A stretch of 64,000 nucleotides of DNA, taken from assembly GCA_937138625.1 (NCBI GenBank), contig CAKZPF010000009.1, positions 32,831-96,830 on the forward strand, read 5' to 3'. Below the pieces are notes generated by a model. The model saw only the letters and a list, made by a program, of their open reading frames with translations, made no database searches and was not told the DNA's origin. Shown piece after piece: positions 18,233 through 27,806 of this stretch. The translations under genes and the position numbers were made by a program. Each line of letters starts with the position of its first letter. Positions within the stretch are counted from its first letter, which is position 1. This stretch comes from an uncultured Caulobacteraceae bacterium (GTDB lineage: Bacteria > Pseudomonadota > Alphaproteobacteria > Caulobacterales > Caulobacteraceae).

Positions 18233-18727
18233 TTAGGTCGGGCGCAAAACGTGCCGACAGTGGGGGGTGCCGTCAACAATTTCAAACCACACCACCATAG
18301 CCAAGGACAGACTGCCCACTTGTCCGTGAGTCAAACGAAAAGCCAAACTGCTGATGCCCGGATTATGCCCCACCAAAACCACCGGACTGTCTGGGCGCAT
18401 CGCCTCGGTCAGGCTGTTCCATAAAACCGTGGCGGGGGCATGATAAAGGTGGTCATGAAAACGGGGCTGACAATCGCTTAGGATCTCTTGGGCGGCATCC
18501 CAGGTGCCGCGGGTGCGGGTGGCCGCCGACACCAGGGCACGCTTAGGCACCAACCCCAAACCTTGCATCTGTTGGGCCACTTGGCGCGCCGCCGCCCGAC
18601 CGAGCGCCGTCAGGGGGCGGGCTTTGTCGTCTTCGCCCGCCGTGGCCGGCTTCGCCTCGGCATGGCGGAACAGTGCGAATTGCGCCCCGTTCAGATCTTC
18701 GGAAACCTGTGTGTTCGGCATCAACAT
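18233..18727 (-). CDS. SixA-like phosphohistidine phosphatase
   Basis: This 164-residue histidine phosphatase has the RHAEA catalytic motif (phosphohistidine His in ALFRHAEAKP) and the second His in VLVGHNPGIS. SixA removes phosphate from phosphohistidine in phosphorelay or PTS proteins. The substrate here is unknown. It sits between the exporter pair and pyrD on the same strand. Confidence 0.85.
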   Translation of the reverse strand: MLMPNTQVSEDLNGAQFALFRHAEAKPATAGEDDKARPLTALGRAAARQVAQQMQGLGLVPKRALVSAATRTRGTWDAAQEILSDCQPRFHDHLYHAPATVLWNSLTEAMRPDSPVVLVGHNPGISSLAFRLTHGQVGSLSLAMVVWFEIVDGTPHCRHVLRPT

Positions 18728-18740
18728 ACCTCCCTTTAGC

Positions 18741-19550
18741 TTACAACCATCGCCGCCGTGACATCAGGGTGGCCCCCAAACCAAACACCACTGCCAAGGT
18801 GACACTGAAAGCGCCATAAATCCAACCGTGTTGATGGGCGGCATCATAGATCATGCGCTCCAGCCCGACGCGATTGACGGCCAAAACCCGGCTGCGCTTG
18901 CTATAGAGCTGCCCATTTTGAAAGGCATAAACACTGACCAGATAATCCCCTGTCGGCGCGCGAGCGGGCAATTGCACATCCGCGCGAAACAACCCCCCAT
19001 CCAGAAATCGTACACCGGCAGGATCCAGATTATAGAGCTGTTCACGGCTCATGAGACGGATCAAGGCCTGGCGATAGGTTTCATAGTCGGCACCCAAATC
19101 CGAGATCACAACCGGCAAGCCAAACTGTTCGATGGTCTGTTCGTGACTGGGCACCCGCAGGCGCAAATGACTGGGACCCAATTGATAGAACCGCCGAAGG
19201 GCAAACGGCACAATGTTTTCGAGCGGTTCGCTGCTGGCGGCCATATAATAGCCAGGCACGCCTTCAAAAACCACGGGGTCCGTATCCACCCACAGCCCCA
19301 GCACGCGATCCTTTTGGGCTACGCGCACCTTACTGAGGGGGCCATAGACCACCACCACTATATCGGTGTCGTCCTTTTGCGCCCGGTCAATCGCGCCATA
19401 AAGTGACAAGCGGGCCCCAGCAAAATTGGCGGTAACCTCGACTGTATCCGCCGTCAGGGCTGCGGCCACCCCTTCATCGGTACGCGCGCTTGTATTTAAG
19501 GGAAAGCTTATAAATAAAATCATCGCCATCAGAAAAAAAACGCGCATCAT
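18741..19550 (-). CDS. TIGR02186-family membrane-anchored protein
   Basis: This 269-residue protein has an N-terminal signal segment and a C-terminal membrane helix followed by RRRW. It matches the alphaproteobacterial TIGR02186 family, which almost always sits beside a TauE-type exporter, as it does here with a four-base start/stop overlap. The periplasmic domain (ADTVEVTANFAGARLSLYGA) is all-beta. It is likely an accessory subunit of the exporter; the mechanism is unknown. Confidence 0.85.
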   Translation of the reverse strand: MMRVFFLMAMILFISFPLNTSARTDEGVAAALTADTVEVTANFAGARLSLYGAIDRAQKDDTDIVVVVYGPLSKVRVAQKDRVLGLWVDTDPVVFEGVPGYYMAASSEPLENIVPFALRRFYQLGPSHLRLRVPSHEQTIEQFGLPVVISDLGADYETYRQALIRLMSREQLYNLDPAGVRFLDGGLFRADVQLPARAPTGDYLVSVYAFQNGQLYSKRSRVLAVNRVGLERMIYDAAHQHGWIYGAFSVTLAVVFGLGATLMSRRRWL

Positions 19551-20461
19551 TCACCCACCCCCAATACAAGACTAAAGGCATCTTCGGGTGGTAAGGCCAT
19601 GCCCCAAGTCAAACGGGCCGCCGCCAACAGCACAATGGCCGCCAAAGCAAAGCGCAGAACCTCGGCGCGGGCACGAATGGCAAAGCGTGCGCCAATTTGA
19701 GCGCCAATGGCACCGCCCACCATCAAAATCACCGCGAGCAACAGATCCAAGGTTTGGTTACGACCTGCGTGCATCATGGCCGTGATGCCGGCAATCAACA
19801 TGATCTGCAATTGCGAGGTAGCGGTGATCACCCGCCCTGGCATACGCAGCATATAGATCATGGCGGGCGCCAAAATAAAGCCACCGCCCACACCCATCAA
19901 GGCGGCCAAAATGCCGGTCAGAAACCCAAGCCCCGCCGGCGGCAGCGGGCTGATGTAAAGTCGAGAGGTGCGAAATCGCATCCGTCCCGGAATGTGGTGG
20001 GCCCAGGTGCGCTTGGGCAAAACCTTGGGGGGCAAGCCTTGGTGCATACGCCGTAAGGCACCCGCGCTTTCCCAGGTCATGGTGATGCCAATGGTCGACA
20101 AAAACAGAACATAGGTCAGCGTGACGATGATATCGGCCAGACCAAAGCCGGAGAGCCATTTGATGGCTTCAACACCTATGACCACCCCGATCAAACCACC
20201 AAAGGCCAGCACACTCGCCATCTTACCATCCAAGGATCGCCGACCGGCATTGACCACACCTGTCGAGGCGGCCGACATAATGTGGCAGGTGGCTGTGGCC
20301 GCCGCCACGGTTGGCGGGATGCCGCTGAAGACCAGCAAAGGCGTCATCAAGAACCCGCCACCAATGCCCAAAAGTCCTGAAATGAAGCCCACCGCCATGC
20401 TGAACATCGCGATGGTGATCGCGTTTACAGATACGCCGGCAATGGGCAAATAGAGATCCAT
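19547..20461 (-). CDS. TauE/SafE-family sulfite/anion exporter
   Basis: This 304-residue polytopic protein has two copies of the Gly-rich half-signature (SGLLGIGGGFLMTPLL and LMGVGGGFILAPAM). The family exports sulfite, sulfoacetate and similar anions. It is translationally coupled to the TIGR02186 gene downstream, an arrangement conserved in alphaproteobacteria. The start lies just after the hairpin that ends the podJ-like gene. Confidence 0.88.
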   Translation of the reverse strand: MDLYLPIAGVSVNAITIAMFSMAVGFISGLLGIGGGFLMTPLLVFSGIPPTVAAATATCHIMSAASTGVVNAGRRSLDGKMASVLAFGGLIGVVIGVEAIKWLSGFGLADIIVTLTYVLFLSTIGITMTWESAGALRRMHQGLPPKVLPKRTWAHHIPGRMRFRTSRLYISPLPPAGLGFLTGILAALMGVGGGFILAPAMIYMLRMPGRVITATSQLQIMLIAGITAMMHAGRNQTLDLLLAVILMVGGAIGAQIGARFAIRARAEVLRFALAAIVLLAAARLTWGMALPPEDAFSLVLGVGE

Positions 20462-20508
20462 ATTCAGGGATATACATGGCCCACGGCCGTGGGCACACCC
20501 CCAAAACG

Positions 20509-20537
20509 CAACAGGGCCGCACGGGGCGGCCCTGTTG
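20509..20537 (-). terminator. Terminator hairpin of the podJ-like gene
   Basis: A 12-base perfect stem CAACAGGGCCGC/GCGGCCCTGTTG with a 5-base loop, followed on the minus strand by CGTTTTG. It lies 24 bases after the podJ-like stop. The T-run is short. Confidence 0.65.
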
Positions 20538-20560
20538 TGAGATCGATACTGGTTTTGGCC

Positions 20561-23500
20561 TTAGTTGGCGGCCATGTCCCAGGGCTGCTGACCAAAGTTG
20601 CCATTGGCTTCGGCCTTCATAGGCTTGGGCTTATAGATGCCAGCGTCCGCCTTGGCCTTGTTCACTTGGGCCGGTGTCATCTTGGCCGCGAGCTTAATGG
20701 TTTTTTCCCGCGCAGGCTCGTCACCCGCATTGGCCGCGATGGTGTACCATTTCAAGGCTTCAACAGTATTGGCCTTCACGCCAAAGCCTTCTTCATACAA
20801 GAGGGCCAGATTGAATTGGCTGTCGGCATTGCCCATTTCAGCGGCCGCTTGGAACCACTTGGCAGCTTGCTCATAGTTCTGGGTGGTGCCGTCACCATAG
20901 TAGTAATAGAGGCCGAGATTATGCATGGCCTTGCGGTGCCCACCCTGGGCAGCGCGCTGGGTCCATTGAAAGGCCTGGGCCATGTCTTCTTCGACGCCCT
21001 GGCCGCCCTCATAAAAGGTGGCCATTTTGAACTGTGCGGCCGCAAGACCAGCCCCAGCAGCAGACTTCATCAGCTCGGCGGCTTTTTCCAGATCACCCTT
21101 GGCGGCCATACGGTTACCCAGCTCGTATTGCGCGACAGGGTTGCCGGTCTTCACCGCTTCGGCGAGGCTCATGACTTTCGGGGCGGCTGGCGTTGGTGTC
21201 ACCGGGGGAGCCTGAATGGTTTGCACCGTGCCCGTGTTGGCGACCGGCTTGGTGGCGCTGTTGGTGATCACCAGGGCGGCCATATCCTCGGAGCCCGTGT
21301 TCGCCGCATCCTTGGCGGCCGGGGCCGCAATAGCGGAGCTGGCCATGTCTTTCAGATTGGGCAGGAAGGTGGAGGGCTGCGGAATATCCACACCAATGTT
21401 TTTCAGGGCGTTGTCCATTCCACCTGAAACCGCCACATACCCTGCAGCGCTGACGGCGGCAATCGCAAGCCCACTGCCTACGACCATACGCGCGGCCTTA
21501 CCGGAGTTATCCTTCTTCAAAGGCGGCAGGTCATCAAAGGCCGTTGAGCGCAGCGGATAGTCCGCAGGTACGGCATCGGCGGCGGCATAGGTTTTGGGTT
21601 CTGGCATGGTATCGAGGAAGCTGACCACATTATCGGCATCCAAATCCGTATTCGCCAAAGGCGTTTTGGGGGGCGTTTTGTCGGCCTTCGTGGCTTTGGC
21701 GTTCGCGTTTTTATCTACGCTTTTGTCTTTGGCGGGCTCTTTTGTGGCGACAGGCTCAGGAGCCTTTTTTGCCATCCGCTTGTCAGCTTTGCCTTTTTTA
21801 GCTTTCTTTTCCTGACCAACGATCTGCATAGACTCGCGGGCGGCTTTAAGGAAGTCTTTGCCCGCCGTAGCGCCCAATGGGAGGGGCTCAGCTGGGGCCT
21901 CAGGCTCGGTGGCTTCCGCTTCGGTCTTGTCGTCGCCCTTTGAAGACCGCAGGGTCTCGAGCGCCGTGTCGATCCGGGCCTTGGGATCAGAGGCCGGGGT
22001 CAAGTCATCAAGCCCGGGCTCTTTCATTTCCGCATTATCAAGCGCCGAGGCAAACAGCGACTGATCAGCGCGATCGGCCTTAGGCTCAGGCGTTGGTTTG
22101 CCCGCGTTCATCTTGGGTGGCTCGACCACAAACAGGTCTTCGGCATCGTCGTAGTTGGCCGTTGGCGCCTTCGGGGCCACAGCGCTTTGAGGCGCGGGCT
22201 CGTCCGAGGTCTGTGTTGTGTCCCGAGCGATGGCGGATGTCGGCGCCGCTGGCGTGACATCGATATCCTCGTCTTCACCCGGAATGGGCAGGTGCACCTG
22301 CGGTGGTGTGTCCTCTTGGGTTCCCTTTTTGCCAGATGTCATATCTTGGGCTTTGGACATCAGGGCCGAAACACTTACGCCGCCGCGGCGGGTTGAGTTG
22401 TTTTCAATGGCATCCAAACGCGCGGCCAAGTCCGCCATGGACTTATTCACAGGGCTAACAAGATCAGCGGATTTTTTATCCAACTCGACGAATTTGCTGT
22501 CGATACGGTCATTTAGACGCGCTTGCTGATCTTCTAGCATTTCAGCGGTTTTGTTCTCGCTGGCTTTCAGGCGTTCGGCCAAATCAGCCGAGGCCCGTTC
22601 GTATCGTTGACTGAGGCGGTCCGAGATCTTGCCCACCTCCTCATCGATTTGATCCAAAGTCACAGAGGAGCGTCTCTCTGCCGCCACCAGACGTTCTGTC
22701 AGGCGATCAGAGACTTGCGCCAGTTCGGCGCCCAGACGTTCTATGGCTTCGACATTTTTTCCTTCTGCGGTGCGGAATTTCGCATCAATAGCGTCGGCGA
22801 TTTTGGCCACTTCGGTGCTGATGGTTTCAATGGCACCGGCACTTTTGCCTTCTACATTCGAGACCCGGTTGTCCATGGCCTCGGCGATGCGTGCCACCTC
22901 GTCCGCTAGGCGATCAATGGCATCTGCTGAGCGCTCTTCGGCGCCTTCAATGTGCGCTTTCAGCGCAGTTAGGGCCTGGTCGATTTGCCCCATATCGGAT
23001 TTTGCGGCCGCTTCTTCGACCTTTTGCACCAATTCCGAACGGACCTGACCAACCATATCATTCATCTTGTCGGTCAGTTTTTCGAAACGGGCTTCAAACT
23101 CTTCCATGCTGGGGCCCGAGGCTTTGCCGCCGTTGGACTTTACATGGCCTTCCAATTCAGAAATCGAGTCCTTCAAAGACTGGATAGAGGTGCTGGTGGA
23201 CTTTTCGGCCCGTTCCAGACGCTCGGTCACGTCATTCAAGGTGTTGCGCACATCATCGGAATAGCCCTCTGAAGACGTACTCGTGTTCTGCACAATCGTT
23301 TGAATGCGTTCGCCCAGCTCGACGATTTGCTGGTCAACATGACCCGACAGTTTCGAGAGGTTTTTCTCGATGGATTCAATCGAGGTCTGCGCCTTGGCTT
23401 CGCTTTCGTACATATGGCTCGCCAGTTTAGACAAACCGGCTTCGAGCGACTTCAAGGCCTCGAGGCTGCGTTCATCACCACCGGTAGCTTCCAGCTTTTT

Positions 23501-24112
23501 CAAACGCGTGGTGATTTGGTTTTGCACCGTGCGGATTTCTTCAACCGCGCCATCCAGGCGTTTGTTGGCGACACCTTGGTCACGTTCGTTTTGCTCAAGG
23601 CGCGACAGCACCGAGCCCAAGGACCGATCCAAACCATTTACCGCATGGGCAGAACGCTGTTCGGCGGCCTCGATGCGGTTGGACATGCGCTCAAGGGCCC
23701 GAGTGATACGCGCGAGATCCGTTTCATACTCGCCACCGGTGCGGCCGGCATGACCATAATAGCTGCTGTCGGCGTCCCCTTCGCCACGGCGCCAATAATA
23801 GGACTCGCCGGGTTTGCGATCAAACAGGGCACTGCCCTTAGAGCTCGCTTGCGGGGTCAGGTCCTCGGCGTCTTCGTGACGGGCGGCTTGAGGTTGAGAT
23901 TGCGGCTGGCGCTGCTGTTGTGGGTTTTGACCACCGGTTTGCCCTCCGCTGGCCATATTTTGATTGCCGGCTGTATCCGCCTCATCGCCCTCAACGATCA
24001 TTTTGGTCAACCACTCGCCCAGCGTCATGCCGGACTTGCGTGCCAGATCCATGGCGATTTCCTTTGATTCGGAATCAATGTTCGGTGCGGCGGCTTGCTC
24101 GCGTGACGACAT
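20561..24112 (-). CDS. podJ: PodJ-like polar localisation protein with Sel1 repeats
   Basis: This 1183-residue protein has the PodJ layout: a conserved N-terminus (AMDLARKSGMTLGEWLTKMI), a very long cytoplasmic coiled coil (about 140-600), an acidic Pro/Ala linker, one membrane helix (about 875-895) and at least three or four periplasmic Sel1/TPR-like repeats (about 1000-1165). In Caulobacter PodJ organises one cell pole and recruits PleC and pilus or holdfast factors. The coiled coil contains four tandem 29-residue units (392-507). Orthology rests on architecture and the N-terminal motif. The gene is monocistronic between its own promoter and a hairpin. Confidence 0.82.
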   Translation of the reverse strand: MSSREQAAAPNIDSESKEIAMDLARKSGMTLGEWLTKMIVEGDEADTAGNQNMASGGQTGGQNPQQQRQPQSQPQAARHEDAEDLTPQASSKGSALFDRKPGESYYWRRGEGDADSSYYGHAGRTGGEYETDLARITRALERMSNRIEAAEQRSAHAVNGLDRSLGSVLSRLEQNERDQGVANKRLDGAVEEIRTVQNQITTRLKKLEATGGDERSLEALKSLEAGLSKLASHMYESEAKAQTSIESIEKNLSKLSGHVDQQIVELGERIQTIVQNTSTSSEGYSDDVRNTLNDVTERLERAEKSTSTSIQSLKDSISELEGHVKSNGGKASGPSMEEFEARFEKLTDKMNDMVGQVRSELVQKVEEAAAKSDMGQIDQALTALKAHIEGAEERSADAIDRLADEVARIAEAMDNRVSNVEGKSAGAIETISTEVAKIADAIDAKFRTAEGKNVEAIERLGAELAQVSDRLTERLVAAERRSSVTLDQIDEEVGKISDRLSQRYERASADLAERLKASENKTAEMLEDQQARLNDRIDSKFVELDKKSADLVSPVNKSMADLAARLDAIENNSTRRGGVSVSALMSKAQDMTSGKKGTQEDTPPQVHLPIPGEDEDIDVTPAAPTSAIARDTTQTSDEPAPQSAVAPKAPTANYDDAEDLFVVEPPKMNAGKPTPEPKADRADQSLFASALDNAEMKEPGLDDLTPASDPKARIDTALETLRSSKGDDKTEAEATEPEAPAEPLPLGATAGKDFLKAARESMQIVGQEKKAKKGKADKRMAKKAPEPVATKEPAKDKSVDKNANAKATKADKTPPKTPLANTDLDADNVVSFLDTMPEPKTYAAADAVPADYPLRSTAFDDLPPLKKDNSGKAARMVVGSGLAIAAVSAAGYVAVSGGMDNALKNIGVDIPQPSTFLPNLKDMASSAIAAPAAKDAANTGSEDMAALVITNSATKPVANTGTVQTIQAPPVTPTPAAPKVMSLAEAVKTGNPVAQYELGNRMAAKGDLEKAAELMKSAAGAGLAAAQFKMATFYEGGQGVEEDMAQAFQWTQRAAQGGHRKAMHNLGLYYYYGDGTTQNYEQAAKWFQAAAEMGNADSQFNLALLYEEGFGVKANTVEALKWYTIAANAGDEPAREKTIKLAAKMTPAQVNKAKADAGIYKPKPMKAEANGNFGQQPWDMAAN
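22592..22939 (-). repeat. Four tandem 29-residue coiled-coil repeats in PodJ-like protein
   Basis: Residues 392-420, 421-449, 450-478 and 479-507 align without gaps. Each begins Glu-x-(Arg/Lys) and carries an AI(D/E)-type start and a conserved (E/A)V-x-(R/K)I core. 29 residues equals one heptad plus two hendecads, so the coil should be nearly straight rather than strongly left-handed. Confidence 0.75.
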
Positions 24113-24143
24113 GACGAATCAGGCTCCTTAACCCCTTTTGTGG

Positions 24144-24191
24144 ACCGTAACCCTTTGCTGCATAAGGGTCAAAGAGATCACGGTCCGTGAT
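24144..24191 (-). promoter_or_regulatory. Candidate podJ-like promoter and upstream palindrome
   Basis: On the minus strand TTGACC (24167-24172), a 17-base spacer and TACGGT (24144-24149) form a plausible promoter 32 bases before the ATG. Directly upstream of the -35 lies the 15-base palindrome ATCACGG-T-CCGTGAT (24177-24191), placed like an activator or repressor site. GANTC sites lie at 24066-24070, 24072-24076 and 24116-24120. Confidence 0.4.
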
Positions 24192-24260
24192 AACAATTAG
24201 CAGACATATGCCTGCCCCTTGCTCCATCTGGCCCTAGGGATCTTAAGAAGTGGTAAAAGG

Positions 24261-25454
24261 TTAACGTGCGGAGATTAATTCACTGTTCATAAAGGAGAAT
24301 TTTTTGGAAATACTCAGCGCGAATCCCCCGCACACCAACAAAGTCGTTAAAAGTCCGATTTGCCAACCCAGTATATGAGACAAGGGCAAAATGCTGCCCG
24401 ACAGCATGACGCCCACAATCATTGTTAACCGTCCCAAATGCTCAGGACGTGTTAAAGTCATGGTCATAGTGGTAAACATAAGCCCTACCGACAGTACCAA
24501 TGTCACCAGTTCATAGGCCATGATATAAGGGCTGCCCAAAGCGGTTGCCAGAATCAACACCGTAGCTGCCTTAGGGCTAGGCCCACGCCGCCATACATTC
24601 CACACCCAGATCGCCATACCCAGTGCGAGCCCTCCTTGGGCCATCAAGGCCATATCCGCAGGCACATGAAAGGTGCGCAACAGCCCGTACAGGTTTGAGA
24701 TACCTATGGCGGGGTCACCCATCAGAGGGTCTTGCCCCATCACAAAGGTCCGAAACTCCAGGCTGGCTTTTAAGAACGCCTCATATGTCGCTAAGCCAAA
24801 CAGACCATAAGCTAGGCCATGTAGTCCCACAGCTGTGATCACCGCCATGATGATCGTGCTCCATTGACGACTTGCCACCAGCGCAAACGGCATCATCAGA
24901 CCCAATTGGGGCTTAATGGTCATCAGACCTAAACACAGCCCCGCAAGCCACCCCTGGCGCTTCAGCATCGCGCCAATGGCCAGAGCAAATAAACTCGAAA
25001 TCCACAAACTCATTTGCCCGACCAAAGCAGCCACGCCCACCGGCGGAGCCAAAGCCAACAATAGGGGCGGACCGCGCACCCCCAGCCAGTGCATGGACAA
25101 CAAAAACGCCAATACACCGCACACGGCCCATACGCCATAGGCCAGCACCAGTGGTAATGCCGACAGCCCGATCACCAATAAAAAGGTGGCGGGCGGGTAA
25201 TACCAGGGCCGTCGGATTTCGCGCTCAGGTTGATATAGGGCCTGGTGGGCATGGTGCTGGTCAGCATCATAAGCCGCAGCCGCCTTGTCTGCCGCAGCCA
25301 TACGGGCAGCGGTGTAAAAACTCAGAAAATCACGGGTCAGTACGTCGCCATCCCGGTCCACCGCCCCGTCCAAGGTCAGGATATAATGGCAGACTGTCAG
25401 CAAACTGAAGATCAGTCCCACCACCAACAGGATACGTTCTAATGCGCTAAGCAT
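24261..25454 (-). CDS. GT87/DUF2029-like polytopic membrane protein (copy 2)
   Basis: The protein is about 397 residues from ATG 25454, which overlaps the upstream stop by eight bases; a longer frame starts at 25517. It has about ten membrane segments and the DUF2029 features: an N-terminal loop with DFLSFYTAARMA, and RPWYYPPATFLLV. This family contains polyprenyl-phosphate-dependent mannosyl or arabinosyl transferases. Substrate unknown. It is paralogous to the gene upstream. No other polysaccharide gene is adjacent. Confidence 0.78.
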   Translation of the reverse strand: MLSALERILLVVGLIFSLLTVCHYILTLDGAVDRDGDVLTRDFLSFYTAARMAAADKAAAAYDADQHHAHQALYQPEREIRRPWYYPPATFLLVIGLSALPLVLAYGVWAVCGVLAFLLSMHWLGVRGPPLLLALAPPVGVAALVGQMSLWISSLFALAIGAMLKRQGWLAGLCLGLMTIKPQLGLMMPFALVASRQWSTIIMAVITAVGLHGLAYGLFGLATYEAFLKASLEFRTFVMGQDPLMGDPAIGISNLYGLLRTFHVPADMALMAQGGLALGMAIWVWNVWRRGPSPKAATVLILATALGSPYIMAYELVTLVLSVGLMFTTMTMTLTRPEHLGRLTMIVGVMLSGSILPLSHILGWQIGLLTTLLVCGGFALSISKKFSFMNSELISAR

Positions 25455-26655
25455 AGGAGGTAGACTGTTGGTCTTGGTGTCGTAACCACAAAAACGGCAA
25501 GGTCGCCGCCAAAGCAAAAGGCGTCAGCTGCACCACGCCATGTTGCGCGCCCAACGCCAGCAAAATGCTGCCCACAATCGAAGCCATCAATACAAAGCGC
25601 TCATAGGGTCGCCAGTTGTCATTTTCGATGGCCAGTCGCGCCCAAACGATTGCGCAAATGCTCATGGCCATCAGATCATAAACCAGCAAATAAGGAGACG
25701 CTAATATGCTGGCCGGCATCAAAATGGCGACCCCAATAGGGCTTACACTCTTGCGCCAGACCTGCCAAATCATGGCCACCATGGCCAAGCTGACTCCGCC
25801 TTGGACAAGGGTTCCGGTCAACCCATCAAAGCCCATGCCCCGCATCATGCCGTAAACGGTGGGCTGGTGCCACCAGGGCAAGCCCCCCTCGGCCACTGTG
25901 CCGCTCATGGAAAAGGTGGCGTTAAAAAAGGCCATCCAGGCCTCGGGCCCAAAGGCCAAAGCCGCCAAAGCGGCAAAGCCAAATGTGCTCAGCGCCGCAC
26001 TGAGGATCATTTTGTATTGTCGGGCGGCCAACAAAGCGACGGGGATCAGCAGCCCCAAATGGGGCTTAAAGGTCAACAGGCCCAAAGCCAGTCCGGCTAT
26101 GATCACCTGGCGATCCAGAACCGCTTTCAGTGCCACCGCCATCAAGGCCGCCGTCAAAAACCCGTTTTGCCCATAGGCCATATTCATCGACGGAATGCCC
26201 GACAGCAACAACAGCCACAGCACTTCAGGCCGCGGGAAAAAGCGCCTGAGCGCCCAGTAAAAGGCGGCAAAGGTACCGCCCATGAAGACAAAATACGACA
26301 GCCACAAAGGCAACAGCGCCAAGGGGGTCACAATCAGCAAATAGGTCGGCGGATAATTCCAAGGATAGATCGCCACCTGCCCCGGCAGACCGTTATCAAG
26401 CGCCAGCTGAAAGGCCTCGGGGTTCAGAACCGTTTCCAGGTTTCCTGACAACACCAGCTTAGAGGCTGTCCAGAAACAGTAAAAATCATGACCAAACGGC
26501 TGGCCACCAGGCCCCACAAGGTCATCAAATCCCAGCCAATATTTGCTGAACCCCACAGCATAAACACTGAGCAGGAAAAAGCCGATCCAACGCACCGCTT
26601 CGGAAAAGCGCATCGTTTGATGAGGGGCCGCCAACGTCGTCATAGACGTCAGCAT
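25447..26655 (-). CDS. GT87/DUF2029-like polytopic membrane protein (copy 1)
   Basis: This 402-residue polytopic protein has the same plan as its neighbour: GHDFYCFWTASKLVLSG near the N-terminus, then YPWNYPPTYLLIV, then AYGQNGFLTAALMA and LTFKPHLGLLIP, which copy 2 shares as MTIKPQLGLMMP. The Asp after the first helix is the likely catalytic base in GT-C enzymes. Tandem paralogues with overlapping ends suggest a two-gene operon. Function in glycan or lipid glycosylation is inferred only. Confidence 0.8.
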   Translation of the reverse strand: MLTSMTTLAAPHQTMRFSEAVRWIGFFLLSVYAVGFSKYWLGFDDLVGPGGQPFGHDFYCFWTASKLVLSGNLETVLNPEAFQLALDNGLPGQVAIYPWNYPPTYLLIVTPLALLPLWLSYFVFMGGTFAAFYWALRRFFPRPEVLWLLLLSGIPSMNMAYGQNGFLTAALMAVALKAVLDRQVIIAGLALGLLTFKPHLGLLIPVALLAARQYKMILSAALSTFGFAALAALAFGPEAWMAFFNATFSMSGTVAEGGLPWWHQPTVYGMMRGMGFDGLTGTLVQGGVSLAMVAMIWQVWRKSVSPIGVAILMPASILASPYLLVYDLMAMSICAIVWARLAIENDNWRPYERFVLMASIVGSILLALGAQHGVVQLTPFALAATLPFLWLRHQDQQSTSYA

Positions 26656-26691
26656 GGCAAATCATGGTGAATAAGCCGCTAATTTGTCTGG

Positions 26692-27741
26692 TTATTTTTT
26701 ATGAGCCCCCTGACCACCGCCCGCTTCTGGGCCTTGGGGGGTATCTGCAGTCTCGCGCACGGTTTCCTCCGGGGCCATCACGGCTTCGGCGGCATCGTTG
26801 CTTTTGCTCCCCTTTGAGGTCTTAGAGGCCTTGGTCGCTCTTGGTTTTTTCAGGCCCAGGGTCTTGATGGCTTCGCCTTCCTTAGTCTCGAAGAAGCTGC
26901 GCAGATGCAGATCCCGCTGCGGGAAGGGGATCTCGATCTCATACTTGCGCAGGGCGTCTTCGATGGCCCAATTGTAAGCCGCTTGCATCGCAGACGGTCG
27001 CTTGGCCGCATCCAAACTGGGCCACACCACCAGCTCGAACTCCAGCGCCGAGTCCCCAAACCCGGTCAGCCAGACCTGGGATTTGCGGTTGCCTTCATCG
27101 GGCTGAGTAAAGGGCACATTGGCCGCGGCCTCAAGCGCGGCTTTGCGCACCAATTCCTTGTCCGAGCCATAGGCCACGCCAAATGGAATATGAATTCGCC
27201 GCGTCGCCCCATCATGGGTCCAGTTGGTCAGTTGTCCCTCGATAAAGGTCGAATTGGGCACCAGGATGTCGATGTTGTCATTGGTAACGATGCGGGTGGC
27301 ACGGGTGCCGATATCGACAACCTCACCGGCCAAACCGTTTTCCAGTTCGACAAAATCCCCCACCCGCAAACTGCGGTCCAGCATCAAGGCCATGCCGGAG
27401 ACGAACTCCTTAACCATGCCCTGCAACCCAAGACCGATCCCCACACCCAGGGCCCCGGCAAACACAGAAAAAGTCGAAATATCGATGCCCACCAGCGAAA
27501 GCCCCGTGAACACCCCGATGATCAGAACGACATAATACCCAAGGCGCTGAATGACATAAACGAGGCCCTGGCGATCATCGCCAAACTTGTGACCCAAGCG
27601 CCCAATGGCGCCACGCGCCAGCCGCGCCAAGATGACACTGGCAATCAAGACCAAGATCACCACCACCAGCGTCATAGGCGTGATGGTGGTTTTGCCCAGG
27701 GTCACCAATTCTGTGTTGAGAAACTCGTTCAGTGGCTCCAT
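26692..27741 (-). CDS. MscS-family channel with charged C-terminal tail
   Basis: This 349-residue protein has three or more membrane segments, the pore helix (FAGALGVGIGLGLQGMVKEF), the MscS beta domain (LVPNSTFIEGQLTNW) and the alpha/beta domain ending FPQRDLHLRSF. A Lys/Ser/Glu-rich tail of about 60 residues is extra compared with E. coli MscS. It is a paralogue of the channel at 14899. A tRNA gene lies upstream on the same strand. Confidence 0.9.
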   Translation of the reverse strand: MEPLNEFLNTELVTLGKTTITPMTLVVVILVLIASVILARLARGAIGRLGHKFGDDRQGLVYVIQRLGYYVVLIIGVFTGLSLVGIDISTFSVFAGALGVGIGLGLQGMVKEFVSGMALMLDRSLRVGDFVELENGLAGEVVDIGTRATRIVTNDNIDILVPNSTFIEGQLTNWTHDGATRRIHIPFGVAYGSDKELVRKAALEAAANVPFTQPDEGNRKSQVWLTGFGDSALEFELVVWPSLDAAKRPSAMQAAYNWAIEDALRKYEIEIPFPQRDLHLRSFFETKEGEAIKTLGLKKPRATKASKTSKGSKSNDAAEAVMAPEETVRETADTPQGPEAGGGQGAHKK

Positions 27742-27806
27742 GCCTACTTATCCCGCGATGCGGCAAGCCTGGCAAGGCGCAAATGGAAATGATCACTGAT
27801 GGAGAT

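Noticed and set aside
24261..24278. A CtrA site (TTAA...TTAA)
   Set aside because: The spacing is 10 bases, not 7, and it lies in coding sequence at the end of the GT87-like gene.
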